From: Pseudomonas sp. LS1212
Lineage (GTDB): Bacteria > Pseudomonadota > Gammaproteobacteria > Pseudomonadales > Pseudomonadaceae
NCBI RefSeq assembly: GCF_024741815.1
Contig: NZ_CP102951.1
Coordinates: forward strand, 2,929,001-2,993,000
Reading direction: 5' to 3'
DNA length: 64,000 nt
A model generated the notes under the pieces. The model saw only the letters and a program-made list of their open reading frames with translations, was not told the origin of the DNA and did not search any database. Position 1 is the first letter of the stretch, and every line of letters starts with the position of its first letter. Below are positions 17,731-26,434 of the stretch, piece by piece. A program made the translations under genes and the position numbers.

Positions 17731-18597
17731 TCACGGATGCATGCCGCCGAACTCTCCGGCCTGGAAGTCCTTGATCGCCTGCTGGATTTCTTCCTCCTTG
17801 TTCATGACAAACGGGCCGTAGCCAACGATCGGTTCATCGATCGGCTGGCCGCTGAGCAGCAACAATTTGGCGTCGCTGCTGGCTTCGAGCAGCACCTGGC
17901 TGCCCTGCTCATCGAACAGTGCAACCTGGGCATCGTGCAGAGTGTCACTGCCATTGACCTGGACCGTGCCGCTGAGCACGACCACCGCACAGGTATAGCC
18001 CGCCCTGGCCTGCAGCGTGAAGGCCTTGTCGGCATTGAGGCGTATGTCCCAGACATCCATGGGCGTGAACGTCAGCGCAGGGCCTTGTCTACCAGCGTAC
18101 TCCCCGGCGATGACCCGCACGAAACCGGCGTCGTCGGGCAGCGCCACCCGGGCGATGTCCTGATTGAGCAGCGTCTGGTAGCGCGCTGGCGCCAGTTTGT
18201 CCGCCGCAGGCAGGTTGACCCACAACTGCGCCACCTCCAGCGTTCCACCGGTGCGACTGAATTCGGGAGAGTGGTACTCCTCGTGGATAATCCCCGAGGC
18301 GGCCGTCATCCATTGCACGTCGCCGGGGCCGATCTGCCCGCCAGCACCGGTGGAGTCGCGGTGCTCGAGCTCGCCTTCATAGACGATCGTCACGGTTTCG
18401 AAACCCCGATGCGGGTGCTGGCCGACTCCGCGACGGTGACTCGACGGCGGAAAATCGGCAGGCCCGGCGTAGTCGAGCAGTAGAAACGGGCTGATATGGC
18501 GCCCCAGCGTGCTGTAGCTGAACAGCGAGCGAACCGGGAAGCCATCACCGACCCAATGCTGGCTCGGCGCGCTGTAGATGCCCTGGATTTTTTTCAT
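17731..18597 (-). CDS. pirin family protein
   Basis: A 288-residue bicupin of the pirin family. The N-terminal cupin has the metal-binding HPHRGFETVT motif with the paired His/Glu later (GIIHEEYHS); the typical LLDYAGPADFPP and MTAASGIIHEE pieces are present. The C-terminal cupin is present but less conserved. Bacterial pirins are iron proteins, some with quercetin 2,3-dioxygenase activity and some binding metabolic enzymes; which applies is unknown. The gene is divergent from a LysR regulator 114 bases away, which probably controls it. Length and motifs fit the family well. Confidence 0.93.
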   Translation of the reverse strand: MKKIQGIYSAPSQHWVGDGFPVRSLFSYSTLGRHISPFLLLDYAGPADFPPSSHRRGVGQHPHRGFETVTIVYEGELEHRDSTGAGGQIGPGDVQWMTAASGIIHEEYHSPEFSRTGGTLEVAQLWVNLPAADKLAPARYQTLLNQDIARVALPDDAGFVRVIAGEYAGRQGPALTFTPMDVWDIRLNADKAFTLQARAGYTCAVVVLSGTVQVNGSDTLHDAQVALFDEQGSQVLLEASSDAKLLLLSGQPIDEPIVGYGPFVMNKEEEIQQAIKDFQAGEFGGMHP

Positions 18598-18711
18598 CTG
18601 ATGTCTCCTGTAAACCCTGATCGAGGCTTACCTTATGCCCTGGGCTTGGGCTTCGGAAGTGGCTGGAGTAAGCTTCAGAGTCTCAATACTGGAACAATGC
18701 AAGAGCCGATC

Positions 18712-19602
18712 ATGTTTGACCTGAACGAGCTGTACCTCTATGCCAAAGTGGTCGAACATGGAGGCTTTGCCCCCGCCGGGCGCGCCCTGAACCTGCCCAA
18801 ATCGACCCTGAGCCGTCGAATCGGCCAGCTGGAATCCCGGCTGGGTGTTCGCCTGATCCAGCGCTCGACCCGGCAGTTCCAGGTCACCGATATCGGCCAG
18901 GACTATTACCGGCACTGCGTGGCGATGATGGCTGAGGCCGAGTCGGCCGAGGATGTGATCGAGCAGAACCGCTCAGAACCCCGCGGGGTGATTCGCTTGA
19001 GCTGTACAACCCCGCTCTTGAACTTCTGGGTGGCACCTGTGCTGGGCCAGTACATGGCCCAGTGCCCGGGCATCGAACTGCATGTGAAAAGCCACAACCG
19101 CCGGGTCGATCTCATCAGCGAGGGCTTTGATATTTCCCTGAGCCTTTGCTTCCCGCCGCTTGAAGACAGCGACCTGGTCATGAAACTGCTCGCCAAAAGC
19201 CCGCAGGTGCTGGTGGCGAGCCCCGCCCTGCTCGATCGTTTCGCCGCGCCAGCGCTGCCAGCCGACCTTTCGGCGCTGCCGAGCCTGCATTGGGGCTGCC
19301 CGCAGCCGCACTATGGCTGGCTGCTCAACGGCCCCGATGGCGCCGCCGCCACAGTCACCCACCGGCCGCATCTGGTCAGTGATGACATGAACATTCTCAA
19401 AAGTGCTGCACTGGCAGGCGTTGGTGCGGCGACCTTGCCGTTGCGGGTGGTCAAGGACGACCTTGAGGGAGGCAGGCTGGTGGAGCTGACACCGCAATGG
19501 CGACCGGTGGAAGGGGTTATTACGGCAGTGTTCCCTTCCCGGCGAGGGTTGTTGCCCTCGGTACGCTCGCTGATCGATTTCCTGGGCAAGGCGTTTGAAT
19601 AA
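18712..19602 (+). CDS. LysR-family regulator divergent from pirin gene
   Basis: A 296-residue LysR regulator. The winged helix-turn-helix is at about residues 1-60 (LNELYLYAKVVEHGGFAPAGRAL and LPKSTLSRRIGQLESRLG), followed by the long linker helix and an effector-binding domain (VIRLSCTTPLLNFWVAPVL, LHVKSHNRRVDLISEGFDISL). The start at 18712 has AAGAG 8 bases upstream; an in-frame ATG five codons earlier (18697) is possible. It is transcribed away from the pirin gene and would be expected to bind the shared 114-base gap. It belongs to the CrgA-like group often linked to quinone or aromatic stress genes, which is inference. Confidence 0.88.
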   Translation: MFDLNELYLYAKVVEHGGFAPAGRALNLPKSTLSRRIGQLESRLGVRLIQRSTRQFQVTDIGQDYYRHCVAMMAEAESAEDVIEQNRSEPRGVIRLSCTTPLLNFWVAPVLGQYMAQCPGIELHVKSHNRRVDLISEGFDISLSLCFPPLEDSDLVMKLLAKSPQVLVASPALLDRFAAPALPADLSALPSLHWGCPQPHYGWLLNGPDGAAATVTHRPHLVSDDMNILKSAALAGVGAATLPLRVVKDDLEGGRLVELTPQWRPVEGVITAVFPSRRGLLPSVRSLIDFLGKAFE

Positions 19603-19618
19603 AACGACGGATGTCGCC

Positions 19619-20308
19619 TTATCTCAGCACGTTCCCTTGAATGGCCGAAAGGTGAAGCGGCGGCGACATGCTGATCCCATTGCCACTGGCCATGGCAAAA
19701 CCTTCATGCTTGAGCTTGGCCATCAGATTTGGCCAATGTGGCAGCCGTTCGCTCTTGCCGACCTTTTGCAGCTGATTGTGCTCGAACCGATAGAGGTCAA
19801 CGTCACCGAAAGCGAACTGCAGCTCCAGGTCAAGGCGTTGGGCAATGGGCAGGATGGTCGGGGTGATGTTGTCCAGCAGCACGGGCTCTGCCGCGGCATC
19901 CGACCAGTAGCCGAGCACCATGTGCGCCTGCCTGGCCGAAGTCTGGGTGGTGTAAACGAGACGCAGGCTCTGCTCGGAAATGCCGAGCAGTCGCAGGGTG
20001 AAGTACTTGGCGAGGGCGAAATCCTCGCAGTCGCCAGCGCCCTGCTCGAGGGTTTCCAACGGCGAGGCCCAGTAGTCGGATTGCCCCCATACGTCGGAAT
20101 CTTCGCCAAAACGGATGTGGCGATTGAAAAACGCATTCACCAACTGCAGCTTTTCAGCGTCGCTCAGTGTGGTGGAATCCGCGATCAGGGCATGCCAGTC
20201 CTGAAGACGATGGGTCGCTTGCTCGTTTCGATGCGCGCTCGGTGTGGCCGCCGTGGCCTTGGCGGTGCCCATGAGCAGGCCGCTGCTGAACAACAGACCG
20301 ACCAGCAT
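19619..20308 (-). CDS. LapG-like transglutaminase-fold cysteine protease
   Basis: A 229-residue exported protein of the bacterial transglutaminase-like cysteine proteinase family (BTLCP). The catalytic Cys lies in QGAGDCEDFALAKYF, His in RQAHMVLGYW and Asp in VLLDNITP, as in LapG, the periplasmic protease that releases the biofilm adhesin LapA. A signal-like helix (MLVGLLFSSGLLMGTAKATAA) begins at the chosen ATG (20308), with GGTGGAG 12 bases upstream; the frame is open to a TTG at 20371. The usual partner lapD (c-di-GMP receptor) is not adjacent, so this may be a second LapG-type protease with a different target. Confidence 0.85.
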   Translation of the reverse strand: MLVGLLFSSGLLMGTAKATAATPSAHRNEQATHRLQDWHALIADSTTLSDAEKLQLVNAFFNRHIRFGEDSDVWGQSDYWASPLETLEQGAGDCEDFALAKYFTLRLLGISEQSLRLVYTTQTSARQAHMVLGYWSDAAAEPVLLDNITPTILPIAQRLDLELQFAFGDVDLYRFEHNQLQKVGKSERLPHWPNLMAKLKHEGFAMASGNGISMSPPLHLSAIQGNVLR

Positions 20309-20558
20309 TTTGCGCCGGCGCTCCACCAAAATCGACACGAGGAAGTACAGTCCTATCAAGTAACTCTCCAAGGCACCATGGCATGTGACAAAAGATTATT
20401 GCTGAGAGAACTCAACAGGCATTTCCACCATAAGGCCTTGGCCAGTCAACAGGCAAGGTACGTCCGTCGGCTAACAGGAAGTCTGGTCGGGTCAGCTGTA
20501 ACAAAGCGCCTTCCCATCCATCCGAATGACGGGGATAGCATGAATGGAGGATTGCACC

Positions 20559-20849
20559 ATGAAATCGATACTGTACGTGACTGCACTGACGGCACTCATG
20601 ATGGGGCCGGGCGTGGCACTGGGCGAAAGCGGCAGCGACCGTCTGATAGACTATCGTTTGCAACAACAGGGATTGATCAGCAATAGTCCCAGCCAGGACA
20701 CCAGTGATCCTTATGTTCAAATGATCAAGACACAACCTACGGCTTCCGGGGTTGAGCTCGATCAGCAGGACCAGAAGGTCCAAATGTCGGAACCCGATTT
20801 CGAGTCACCCATCCTGAGGGACAGAATGCTCTATCGCAGTGCCCATTGA
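20559..20849 (+). CDS. small exported protein, unknown
   Basis: A 96-residue protein with a signal peptide (MKSILYVTALTALMMGPGVALGES) and a short polar mature part (about 72 residues) without Cys and rich in Gln, Asp and Ser. GGAGG lies 8 bases before the ATG, which supports real translation. It resembles the small periplasmic proteins (DUF-type, with DRLIDYRLQQQG) found in many pseudomonads; I know no function. It sits between a divergent LapG-like protease gene and a convergent anti-sigma factor gene. Confidence 0.7.
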   Translation: MKSILYVTALTALMMGPGVALGESGSDRLIDYRLQQQGLISNSPSQDTSDPYVQMIKTQPTASGVELDQQDQKVQMSEPDFESPILRDRMLYRSAH

Positions 20850-20966
20850 AGGCATGTACATGCAGCATGAATCAAGGCGGGAGATGCCAGCCAAGCCGGT
20901 ATCCCCATCTGCGGCACACGGATGTGCCGAATGAACACCCACCTCACGCACTCATTACGGCACGAG

Positions 20967-21194
20967 CTATCGATCGAGCTGGTTGAGTTTCTTCAGAATG
21001 GCCTGGCTGTCTACAGCTTCATCCTTGAAGGGTATGGTCTGCAGCATCCGGGAGGTCAGCTCGAGTTGCTTGATGTACAGCTCGCAGCGCGAGCACCTGC
21101 GCAGGTGCATGAGCACCGCCCAGCGCCTGAGGAAATTCAGATGCCCCTCGATAAACTCGGAGCCCAATTCCGAGACTTCGTGGCAGGTCAGCAT
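20967..21194 (-). CDS. zinc-finger anti-sigma factor (short)
   Basis: A 75-residue protein with the HxxxCxxC zinc-finger anti-sigma pattern: an N-terminal TCHEVSEL and the MHLRRCSRCELYIKQL stretch supply the His and paired Cys. It overlaps the end of the ECF sigma factor gene by 7 bases, the usual layout for a sigma/anti-sigma pair. Such ZAS proteins bind the sigma factor and release it on redox or metal stress. No transmembrane helix is present, so this one is a soluble, cytoplasmic anti-sigma factor. Confidence 0.82.
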   Translation of the reverse strand: MLTCHEVSELGSEFIEGHLNFLRRWAVLMHLRRCSRCELYIKQLELTSRMLQTIPFKDEAVDSQAILKKLNQLDR

Positions 21195-21793
21195 GTTCCT
21201 TCCTCCTGAAAGTGATTGAGCATCGCTTGCATGCGCTGACGCCCCCGGTGCAACAGCACGCGGATATTACCTTCGGCCAAGCCCAGGGCTTGAGCGATTT
21301 CGTCGTAATCCAGCCCCCCCAATTCATGCATCAGTACCACGATTTGCTGGTCGCCAGGCAGCATGCGCAGGTGCTTGCGGATGCACGCGTGCAACTCGGC
21401 TTCGGTCAACAGCTCCTCAGGGCTTTCGTGGTGCCATTGGCTGGGTGGGGTTTGCCAGTCGCCCTGCTCGTTGAAGTGCTGACTGATCGGCGAACTGGCG
21501 TCGATGCCCCAGGAATCCAGGGGTACTTCGCGCCCGCGCTTGCGCCTTATCGCATGAGCCTCGTTGATGGCGATCCGGGCCAACCAGGTTCGCAGCTTGG
21601 CGCGTCCTTCGAACTTTTTTATGCCGGCCAAGGCCCTCAGCCAGGTTTCCTGCGCAACATCATGGGCCGACTCCGGTCCGACCAAGGGTATGGCCATGGC
21701 GACCAGGAAAGCATGATGAAGCTTGATGACCGCCTCAAGGGCATTGCTGTCGCCTTCGCGTAGCCGTTTGATCAGCTCCTGCTCATCTTCCAT
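21188..21793 (-). CDS. ECF-type RNA polymerase sigma factor
   Basis: A 201-residue sigma-70-family protein of the extracytoplasmic-function group. Region 2 (about 20-90) contains DVAQETWLRALAGIKKFEGRAKLRTWLARIAINEA; region 4 (about 130-195) contains RMLPGDQQIVVLMHELGGLDYDEIAQALGLAEGNIRVLLHRGRQ-like helix-turn-helix sequence. An acidic/Trp-rich linker joins them. It is co-transcribed with a short zinc-finger anti-sigma factor whose start overlaps its end. Its regulon is unknown; neighbours encode small envelope proteins, suggesting an envelope or redox stress response. Confidence 0.92.
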   Translation of the reverse strand: MEDEQELIKRLREGDSNALEAVIKLHHAFLVAMAIPLVGPESAHDVAQETWLRALAGIKKFEGRAKLRTWLARIAINEAHAIRRKRGREVPLDSWGIDASSPISQHFNEQGDWQTPPSQWHHESPEELLTEAELHACIRKHLRMLPGDQQIVVLMHELGGLDYDEIAQALGLAEGNIRVLLHRGRQRMQAMLNHFQEEGTC

Positions 21794-22095
21794 GAGCTTG
21801 TCCTCAGGTGGACTGAAGATGCCAACGGAAGGCAGCTTCAGTGCAGTTTACTTAGAGGCATGCATCGGGTCATTGTTACAGCCGGTTGTCACGCCTCGCA
21901 TCAGGCAGCCTGTCGAGTAGAGACGTGGCACATCGCAATTAGAGAATAGCTTCGCTGCGGGCGCCCTCCTGAAAGGGACGATCGGCGGCGTCTGCAGGAG
22001 AGTCAGCACTGAGAATTGGTTTACCTGCGCCTGCGAACTGGACGCAAACGCAGGTGATGCCTGGGCAAATTACCCGATAACCGGAGTCAAAAACC
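21794..22095. other. intergenic region between ECF sigma and GST genes
   Basis: A 302-base gap holding the divergent promoters of the sigma factor operon (leftward) and the glutathione transferase gene (rightward). I see no open frame with a ribosome site and no strong hairpin. CGGAG lies 9 bases before the GST start. Confidence 0.6.
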
Positions 22096-22794
22096 ATGAT
22101 CGACCTGTATTACTGGACCACCCCCAACGGGCACAAGATCACCCTGTTCCTAGAGGAAGCCGGCCTGCCCTATCGCATCGTCCCGGTGAACATCGGCAAG
22201 GGCGAACAATTCGAGCCCGACTTCCTCAAGATCGCCCCCAACAACCGGATTCCGGCCATCGTCGACCACGCGCCGGCCGACAACGGCCCGCCGCTGTCGG
22301 TGTTCGAGTCGGGCGCGATCCTGCTTTATCTGGCCGACAAGACCGGCAAGTACATCGCGCAGGACTTGCGTGGGCGCAACGAAACCCTGCAGTGGTTGTT
22401 CTGGCAGATGGGCGGGCTCGGACCGATGGCCGGGCAAAATCATCACTTCGTGCAATATGCACCGGAGCCGATCCCCTACGCCATGGAGCGCTATGTCAAG
22501 GAAACCGCCAGGCTTTATGGCGTGCTGAACAAGCACCTGGCCGATGGGCGCGAATACATCAGCGGCGAGTATTCGATTGCCGACATGGCCAGCTATCCCT
22601 GGATCACGCCCCATGAACGCCAACAACAGGACCTGAACGACTTCCCGCACCTGGCCAGATGGTTCGAGCGCATCCAGGCCCGCCCTGCCACCGGGCGCGC
22701 CTATGCATTGGCCGATGCGATCAACACCGCACCGGTGGTGGACGACGAAGCCAGGAAAATACTGTTTGGCCAGGATGCGTCGACCGTCCACTGA
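22096..22794 (+). CDS. yfcG: glutathione transferase / disulfide reductase YfcG-like
   Basis: A 232-residue glutathione transferase of the Nu class. The N-terminal thioredoxin-fold domain begins MIDLYYWTTPNGHKITLFLEEAG and contains NNRIPAIVDH (cis-Pro) and FESGAILLYLADKTG (GSH contact Glu-Ser); the all-helical domain has QWLFWQMGGLGPMAGQNHHF. These blocks follow E. coli YfcG closely as I recall it; YfcG is a glutathione-disulfide-oxidoreductase rather than a classical conjugating transferase. It is cytoplasmic and monocistronic, followed by a REP cluster. Confidence 0.93.
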   Translation: MIDLYYWTTPNGHKITLFLEEAGLPYRIVPVNIGKGEQFEPDFLKIAPNNRIPAIVDHAPADNGPPLSVFESGAILLYLADKTGKYIAQDLRGRNETLQWLFWQMGGLGPMAGQNHHFVQYAPEPIPYAMERYVKETARLYGVLNKHLADGREYISGEYSIADMASYPWITPHERQQQDLNDFPHLARWFERIQARPATGRAYALADAINTAPVVDDEARKILFGQDASTVH

Positions 22795-22796
22795 AG

Positions 22797-22972
22797 TGCG
22801 TTGCAGCAGGCGCAAGATTTTGAGATCGCCGGGGAGCCCCTGCGGGGCTCCAGCGCAGCCTGTCGGCAGCGGCTACGCCGACCGAGGTGAGCGGAACCCA
22901 TGTAGCCGCTGCCGCAGGCTCGGTGCGCCGCTGCGACGCCGAGCCCCACAGGGGCTCCTTGCGGCCCACGGT
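22797..22972. repeat. REP cluster, GTAGCCGCTGCC family (copy 2)
   Basis: GC-rich block between the convergent GST and KfrA-like genes, carrying GGGGAGCCCCTGCGGGGCT and GCAGCGGCTAC / GTAGCCGCTGC in inverted orientation. The same element family occurs at 14300-14515, 26280-26430 and 47415-47550. Confidence 0.85.
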
Positions 22973-23934
22973 CAGGTTGCTGCCTTTTCGCCCTTGCGGA
23001 TCCTGGCCTTTCTGGTCTCCAGCAGCTCGATCCGTTTCGCTTGCTGCACATTCGCCAGCCCCAGCGTTGCCAGCTCTTGCTGCAGGGCTTGAGCCTGCTG
23101 CTTGAGTTCGTCACGCGCGCCCAGGCTCTGGTCAAGCAGGCGCTTGAGTTCGCCCAGCTCATTGGTCTGCGCTTGAAAGCGGTTCTCCAGCTCCAGGTGT
23201 AACTTGTGCGCCAGGCGCGCCTCGACCAGTACTCGCTCGTTATCCCGGTTCAGCCGGGTCAATTCGTCCTGCTTGACGATCAATGTCTGCTGCAGTTGCC
23301 GAACCTCCACCTGGACCTGTTGCAACTGCCCTTCATGCCGCCGCTGCTCCTGCTCGCGCTGTTCCTTGACCGCGCTGCGGTAATGCTCGAGCGCATCGCG
23401 GGCGTGCAGGTGCTTGTCTTCCAGTGAGCCGATCTGCTCGTCTTTCTCCTTCAGGCGCACCTGGAGGTCTTCGCTGGCCTGACTCAGCCGAGCGTTACGG
23501 GTTTGCTCGGCCTGCAGCGTGGAGCGGCTGAGGCTCAATTCGGCCGATTCGGCTTCCAGCGCAGCCTTCTGGATATTGAACGCCTGCTGCAGCGCTTTCA
23601 AGGCTTGCTCACTGGCCGCCAGTTGCGCCTCCAACTCCTGTTTTTGCGCGTCATGAAGTGCCTGCGCCTGCTCGATCGGCGCCTGCGCCTCGTCCTTGAG
23701 GCGAGCAGCGAGCTGACCGACCAACGCGCCGAGTTCGTCGCCGAGCGCCTGCTGCACAGCGCCACTGCGCAAGTCGCTGTCGTCGAGTTCCTTGAGATAG
23801 CGGTGAATGGTGGTCTTGGAGCCGGTATTGCCCAGCTCGACCCGTATGGCATCGATGCTCGGGTTCTCGCCCCGTGCCAGCAGCGCCTGCCGTGCTTTTT
23901 GTACCACCGCCTTGTTTACACCGCCCCGGGCCAT
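22972..23934 (-). CDS. KfrA-like DNA-binding coiled-coil protein
   Basis: A 320-residue protein. Residues 1-65 form a KfrA-type DNA-binding region (GVNKAVVQKARQALLARG, then SKTTIHRYLKELD as a helix-turn-helix). From about residue 70 to 300 the chain is an almost unbroken Gln/Glu/Leu/Lys-rich coiled coil, and it ends in a basic tail (RKARIRKGEKAAT). KfrA proteins are plasmid-borne autoregulators and nucleoid-like proteins; here the gene is chromosomal. AGGAG precedes the ATG at 23934. It is divergent from a tyrosine recombinase 117 bases away, with palindromic sites in the shared promoter region. Confidence 0.85.
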   Translation of the reverse strand: MARGGVNKAVVQKARQALLARGENPSIDAIRVELGNTGSKTTIHRYLKELDDSDLRSGAVQQALGDELGALVGQLAARLKDEAQAPIEQAQALHDAQKQELEAQLAASEQALKALQQAFNIQKAALEAESAELSLSRSTLQAEQTRNARLSQASEDLQVRLKEKDEQIGSLEDKHLHARDALEHYRSAVKEQREQEQRRHEGQLQQVQVEVRQLQQTLIVKQDELTRLNRDNERVLVEARLAHKLHLELENRFQAQTNELGELKRLLDQSLGARDELKQQAQALQQELATLGLANVQQAKRIELLETRKARIRKGEKAAT

Positions 23935-23945
23935 GCTTTTGCTCC

Positions 23946-23983
23946 TACGATATCGTACCGTATAACGTACCATGTATTTACAT
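23946..23983. promoter_or_regulatory. palindromic operator candidates in the kfrA/int intergenic region
   Basis: TACGATATCGTA at 23946-23957 is a perfect palindrome just upstream of the KfrA-like start. CGTAC is repeated at 23954-23958 and 23966-23970, and ATGTA-TT-TACAT at 23972-23983 is a second palindrome. KfrA proteins autoregulate through palindromes near their promoters, so these are plausible operators for both divergent genes. Confidence 0.55.
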
Positions 23984-24051
23984 ACTATAACCCAAAGAAA
24001 ACAAACCCTCTAAAAGAACATTGCTCTGATAAAATAATTGAGCGTTATCGC

Positions 24052-25077
24052 ATGTTAATAGCGAAAATCGCCCAGGGCGGAGCGCAAACAGTACGTTTGG
24101 AGGCGGTAGCAGTGAGCAAGGTCGATCGATACCTGGAAGCCGGCACGCGGGAGAACACCCGACGCAGCTATCGGGCAGCAGTGGAGCACTTCGAAGTGAG
24201 CTGGGGTGGCTTTTTGCCAGCAACGGCTGACAGCATTGCCCGATACCTCGCCGATTACGCCGAGCAACACTCCATCAATACCCTCAAGCAGCGGTTGGCG
24301 GCGTTGGCGCAATGGCACATCAGCCAGGGCTTCCCCGATCCGACCAAGGCCCCGATGGTGCGGCAGATGCTCAAGGGTATCCGCGCCCTGCACCCGGCCC
24401 AGGAAAAGCAGGCAGCGCCGCTGCTGCTGCAGCACCTGGAGAAAACCATCCGCAACCTCGACCAGCAGGCACGCCAGGCTGCCGCCGCACAGGATCTGGC
24501 CAGCCTGATGCGGGCCCGGCGCGATGCGGCACTATTGTTGATCGGGTTCTGGCGCGGATTTCGCGGTGATGAGCTGTCGCGGTTGCAGGTCGAAGATATC
24601 CAGGCCGAGCCCGCAGTCGGCATGACCTTGTACCTGCCGCACAGCAAGGGCGATCGTCAGCACATCGGTACCCGCTATCGCACCCCTGCCCTGAAGCTGT
24701 TGTGCCCGGTGCAGGCATACCTGGACTGGATCAATGTGGCCGGGATTGCGCGTGGCGCGGTGTTCCGCAAGATAGACCGCTGGGGCCACCTGGCCGACAG
24801 CGGCTTGAACAGCAACAGCATGATCGCGCTGTTGCGCAGGATTTTCGAGGGCGCGGGCGTGCCCGCCGATCTGTACACCAGCCACTCCCTGCGGCGCGGC
24901 TTTGCCACCTGGGCGACCGCCAATGGCTGGGACATCAAGGCGCTGATGGCCTATGTCGGCTGGAAGGATGTGAAATCGGCGATGCGCTACATCGACCCGT
25001 CCATTTCCTTCGGCGGGCTGGCCGCCAGCGCCCCGACCGAGGTATCGCTGCAGCCGGTCAGCCAACGGCTGGAATAG
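24052..25077 (+). CDS. tyrosine recombinase (site-specific integrase)
   Basis: A 341-residue tyrosine recombinase. An N-terminal SAM-like core-binding domain (YLEAGTRENTRRSYRAAVEHF, about 20-110) is followed by a catalytic domain with the expected residues: Arg in WRGFRGDELSRL, Lys in PHSKGDRQH, HxxR in SHSLRRGFATWA, Trp in GWKDVKSAM (in the second-His position) and the nucleophile in MRYID. The start at 24052 was chosen as the first ATG after the divergent promoter; the frame is open far upstream only as a shadow. It ends 20 bases inside the convergent benE gene. No att sites, cargo or phage genes are visible, so this looks like a domesticated chromosomal recombinase. Confidence 0.9.
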   Translation: MLIAKIAQGGAQTVRLEAVAVSKVDRYLEAGTRENTRRSYRAAVEHFEVSWGGFLPATADSIARYLADYAEQHSINTLKQRLAALAQWHISQGFPDPTKAPMVRQMLKGIRALHPAQEKQAAPLLLQHLEKTIRNLDQQARQAAAAQDLASLMRARRDAALLLIGFWRGFRGDELSRLQVEDIQAEPAVGMTLYLPHSKGDRQHIGTRYRTPALKLLCPVQAYLDWINVAGIARGAVFRKIDRWGHLADSGLNSNSMIALLRRIFEGAGVPADLYTSHSLRRGFATWATANGWDIKALMAYVGWKDVKSAMRYIDPSISFGGLAASAPTEVSLQPVSQRLE

Positions 25078-26260
25078 TCGCCGCCTTCTTCCCGACCCTT
25101 TTCAGGCTGAGCAGACCATGGGCGGCCAGACCGAAAATCAAACCCCAGAAGGCTGCCGACAACCCCAACAGCGACATTCCGGACGCCGTGACCAGAAAGG
25201 TAATCAGCGCCGCTTCCCGGTCCGAAGGTTCTGCCATGGCACCTGCCAACGCCCCGGCAATCGCTGCGAACAGCGCCAGCCCTGCCAGTGCGGCAATCAA
25301 CTCCTTGGGAAACGCAGTGAATATCGAGACCAGCGTGGCGCCAAAGATACCCAGCAGCAGGTAGAACACCCCGCCCATTACCCCGGCCACATAGCGTTTA
25401 CGCGGATGTTCGTGGGCTTCCCGGCCGGTACAGATGGCAGCCGTGATCGCCGCCAGGTTCAGGCCATGGCAACCGAACGGCGCCAGCAGCAAACTGCCCA
25501 ACGCACTACTGGCAATGATCGGGCTGGCAGGCGTCGGGTAACCGGCATTGCGCAACACGGCGATGCCCGGCACGAATTGCCCGGTCAGCGCGACCATCAC
25601 CAGCGGCAAGGCAATATTGAGTACGGCATGCCAGCTGAACTCGGGAGTGATCCACACCGGCGTCGCGATACCCATCACCAATGCCGCGCTGTTCATTTCC
25701 CCACTGGCGATCGCGATCACGCTGCCGACCAGCAACACCGCCAGCACCGCATAGCGCGGCAGCAAGCGCTTGAACACCAGATAGGTCGCGAACATCGCCA
25801 GCACCAGCACGGGCTTTTGATTCACCGACACAAACAGCTGGGTGCCGAAACTGAACAGTATCCCCGCCAGCATGGCCGCCGAGATCGCCGCCGGTAGCTT
25901 GCCGATGATCTTGTCGAAGGCGCCGCACAGACCGACCAGCAGAATGATCAGGCTGGCGACGATATAAGCCCCCACCGCCTCATTGAGGCTGGTGCCTGGC
26001 AACAGGGTCACCAACAGCGCCGAGCCGGGTGCGGACCAGGCGATGATCACCGGCACCTTGAAGCGCAGGCTCAGCACGATGCCCAACACGCCGCTGCCGA
26101 TGGAGATCGCCCAGATCCACGACGACAGTACGTCCTGCGGCAAGCCTGCAGCCTTGGCGGCCTGGAAGATGATTACCAGGGGGCCGGCATAGGAAATGAT
26201 CGTGGCAATGAAACCGGCCACCGTGGCCGAAAGCGAGAAATCCTTCAGGAGGTCTTTCAC
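25058..26260 (-). CDS. benE: benzoate/H+ symporter BenE
   Basis: A 400-residue inner-membrane transporter with about eleven to twelve hydrophobic segments matching the BenE family: ATIISYAGPLVIIFQAA, FKVPVIIAWSAPGSALL, AAISAAMLAGILFSFG and LAPFGCHGLNLAAITAAICTG. It imports benzoate with protons for the pathway encoded upstream on the same strand. A REP cluster of about 150 bases separates it from benD, which may reduce read-through. Its last 20 bases overlap the end of the convergent recombinase gene. benK and benF are not present in this window. Confidence 0.94.
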   Translation of the reverse strand: MKDLLKDFSLSATVAGFIATIISYAGPLVIIFQAAKAAGLPQDVLSSWIWAISIGSGVLGIVLSLRFKVPVIIAWSAPGSALLVTLLPGTSLNEAVGAYIVASLIILLVGLCGAFDKIIGKLPAAISAAMLAGILFSFGTQLFVSVNQKPVLVLAMFATYLVFKRLLPRYAVLAVLLVGSVIAIASGEMNSAALVMGIATPVWITPEFSWHAVLNIALPLVMVALTGQFVPGIAVLRNAGYPTPASPIIASSALGSLLLAPFGCHGLNLAAITAAICTGREAHEHPRKRYVAGVMGGVFYLLLGIFGATLVSIFTAFPKELIAALAGLALFAAIAGALAGAMAEPSDREAALITFLVTASGMSLLGLSAAFWGLIFGLAAHGLLSLKRVGKKAATIPAVG

Positions 26261-26279
26261 TGGTTTGTACCTTTTACGC

Positions 26280-26430
26280 CACTATTGCCGGGGAGCCCCT
26301 CCGGGGCTCCAGCGCAGCCTGCGGCAGCGGCTACGCCGACCGTGGTGCGCCAACTTGTAGCCGCTGCCGCAGGCTGTCGCAGTGGCGCACCAGCTAAAGG
26401 CCGAAGGCCTTTCGGCGATCTCGGATCCCG
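26280..26430. repeat. REP cluster, GTAGCCGCTGCC family (copy 3)
   Basis: Lies between benD and benE. Contains GGGGAGCCCCTCCGGGGCT, the GCAGCGGCTACGCCGACCG core and TAGCCGCTGCCGCAGGCT in the opposite orientation, plus an AAGGCCGAAGGCCTTT hairpin. It could act as an attenuator or mRNA-stabilising element inside the ben operon. Confidence 0.85.
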
Positions 26431-26434
26431 CAAA

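Noticed and set aside
24052..25077. The recombinase as the integrase of a prophage or genomic island
   Set aside because: No tRNA, direct-repeat att site or phage gene is near; the flanks are the ordinary benE and GST regions.
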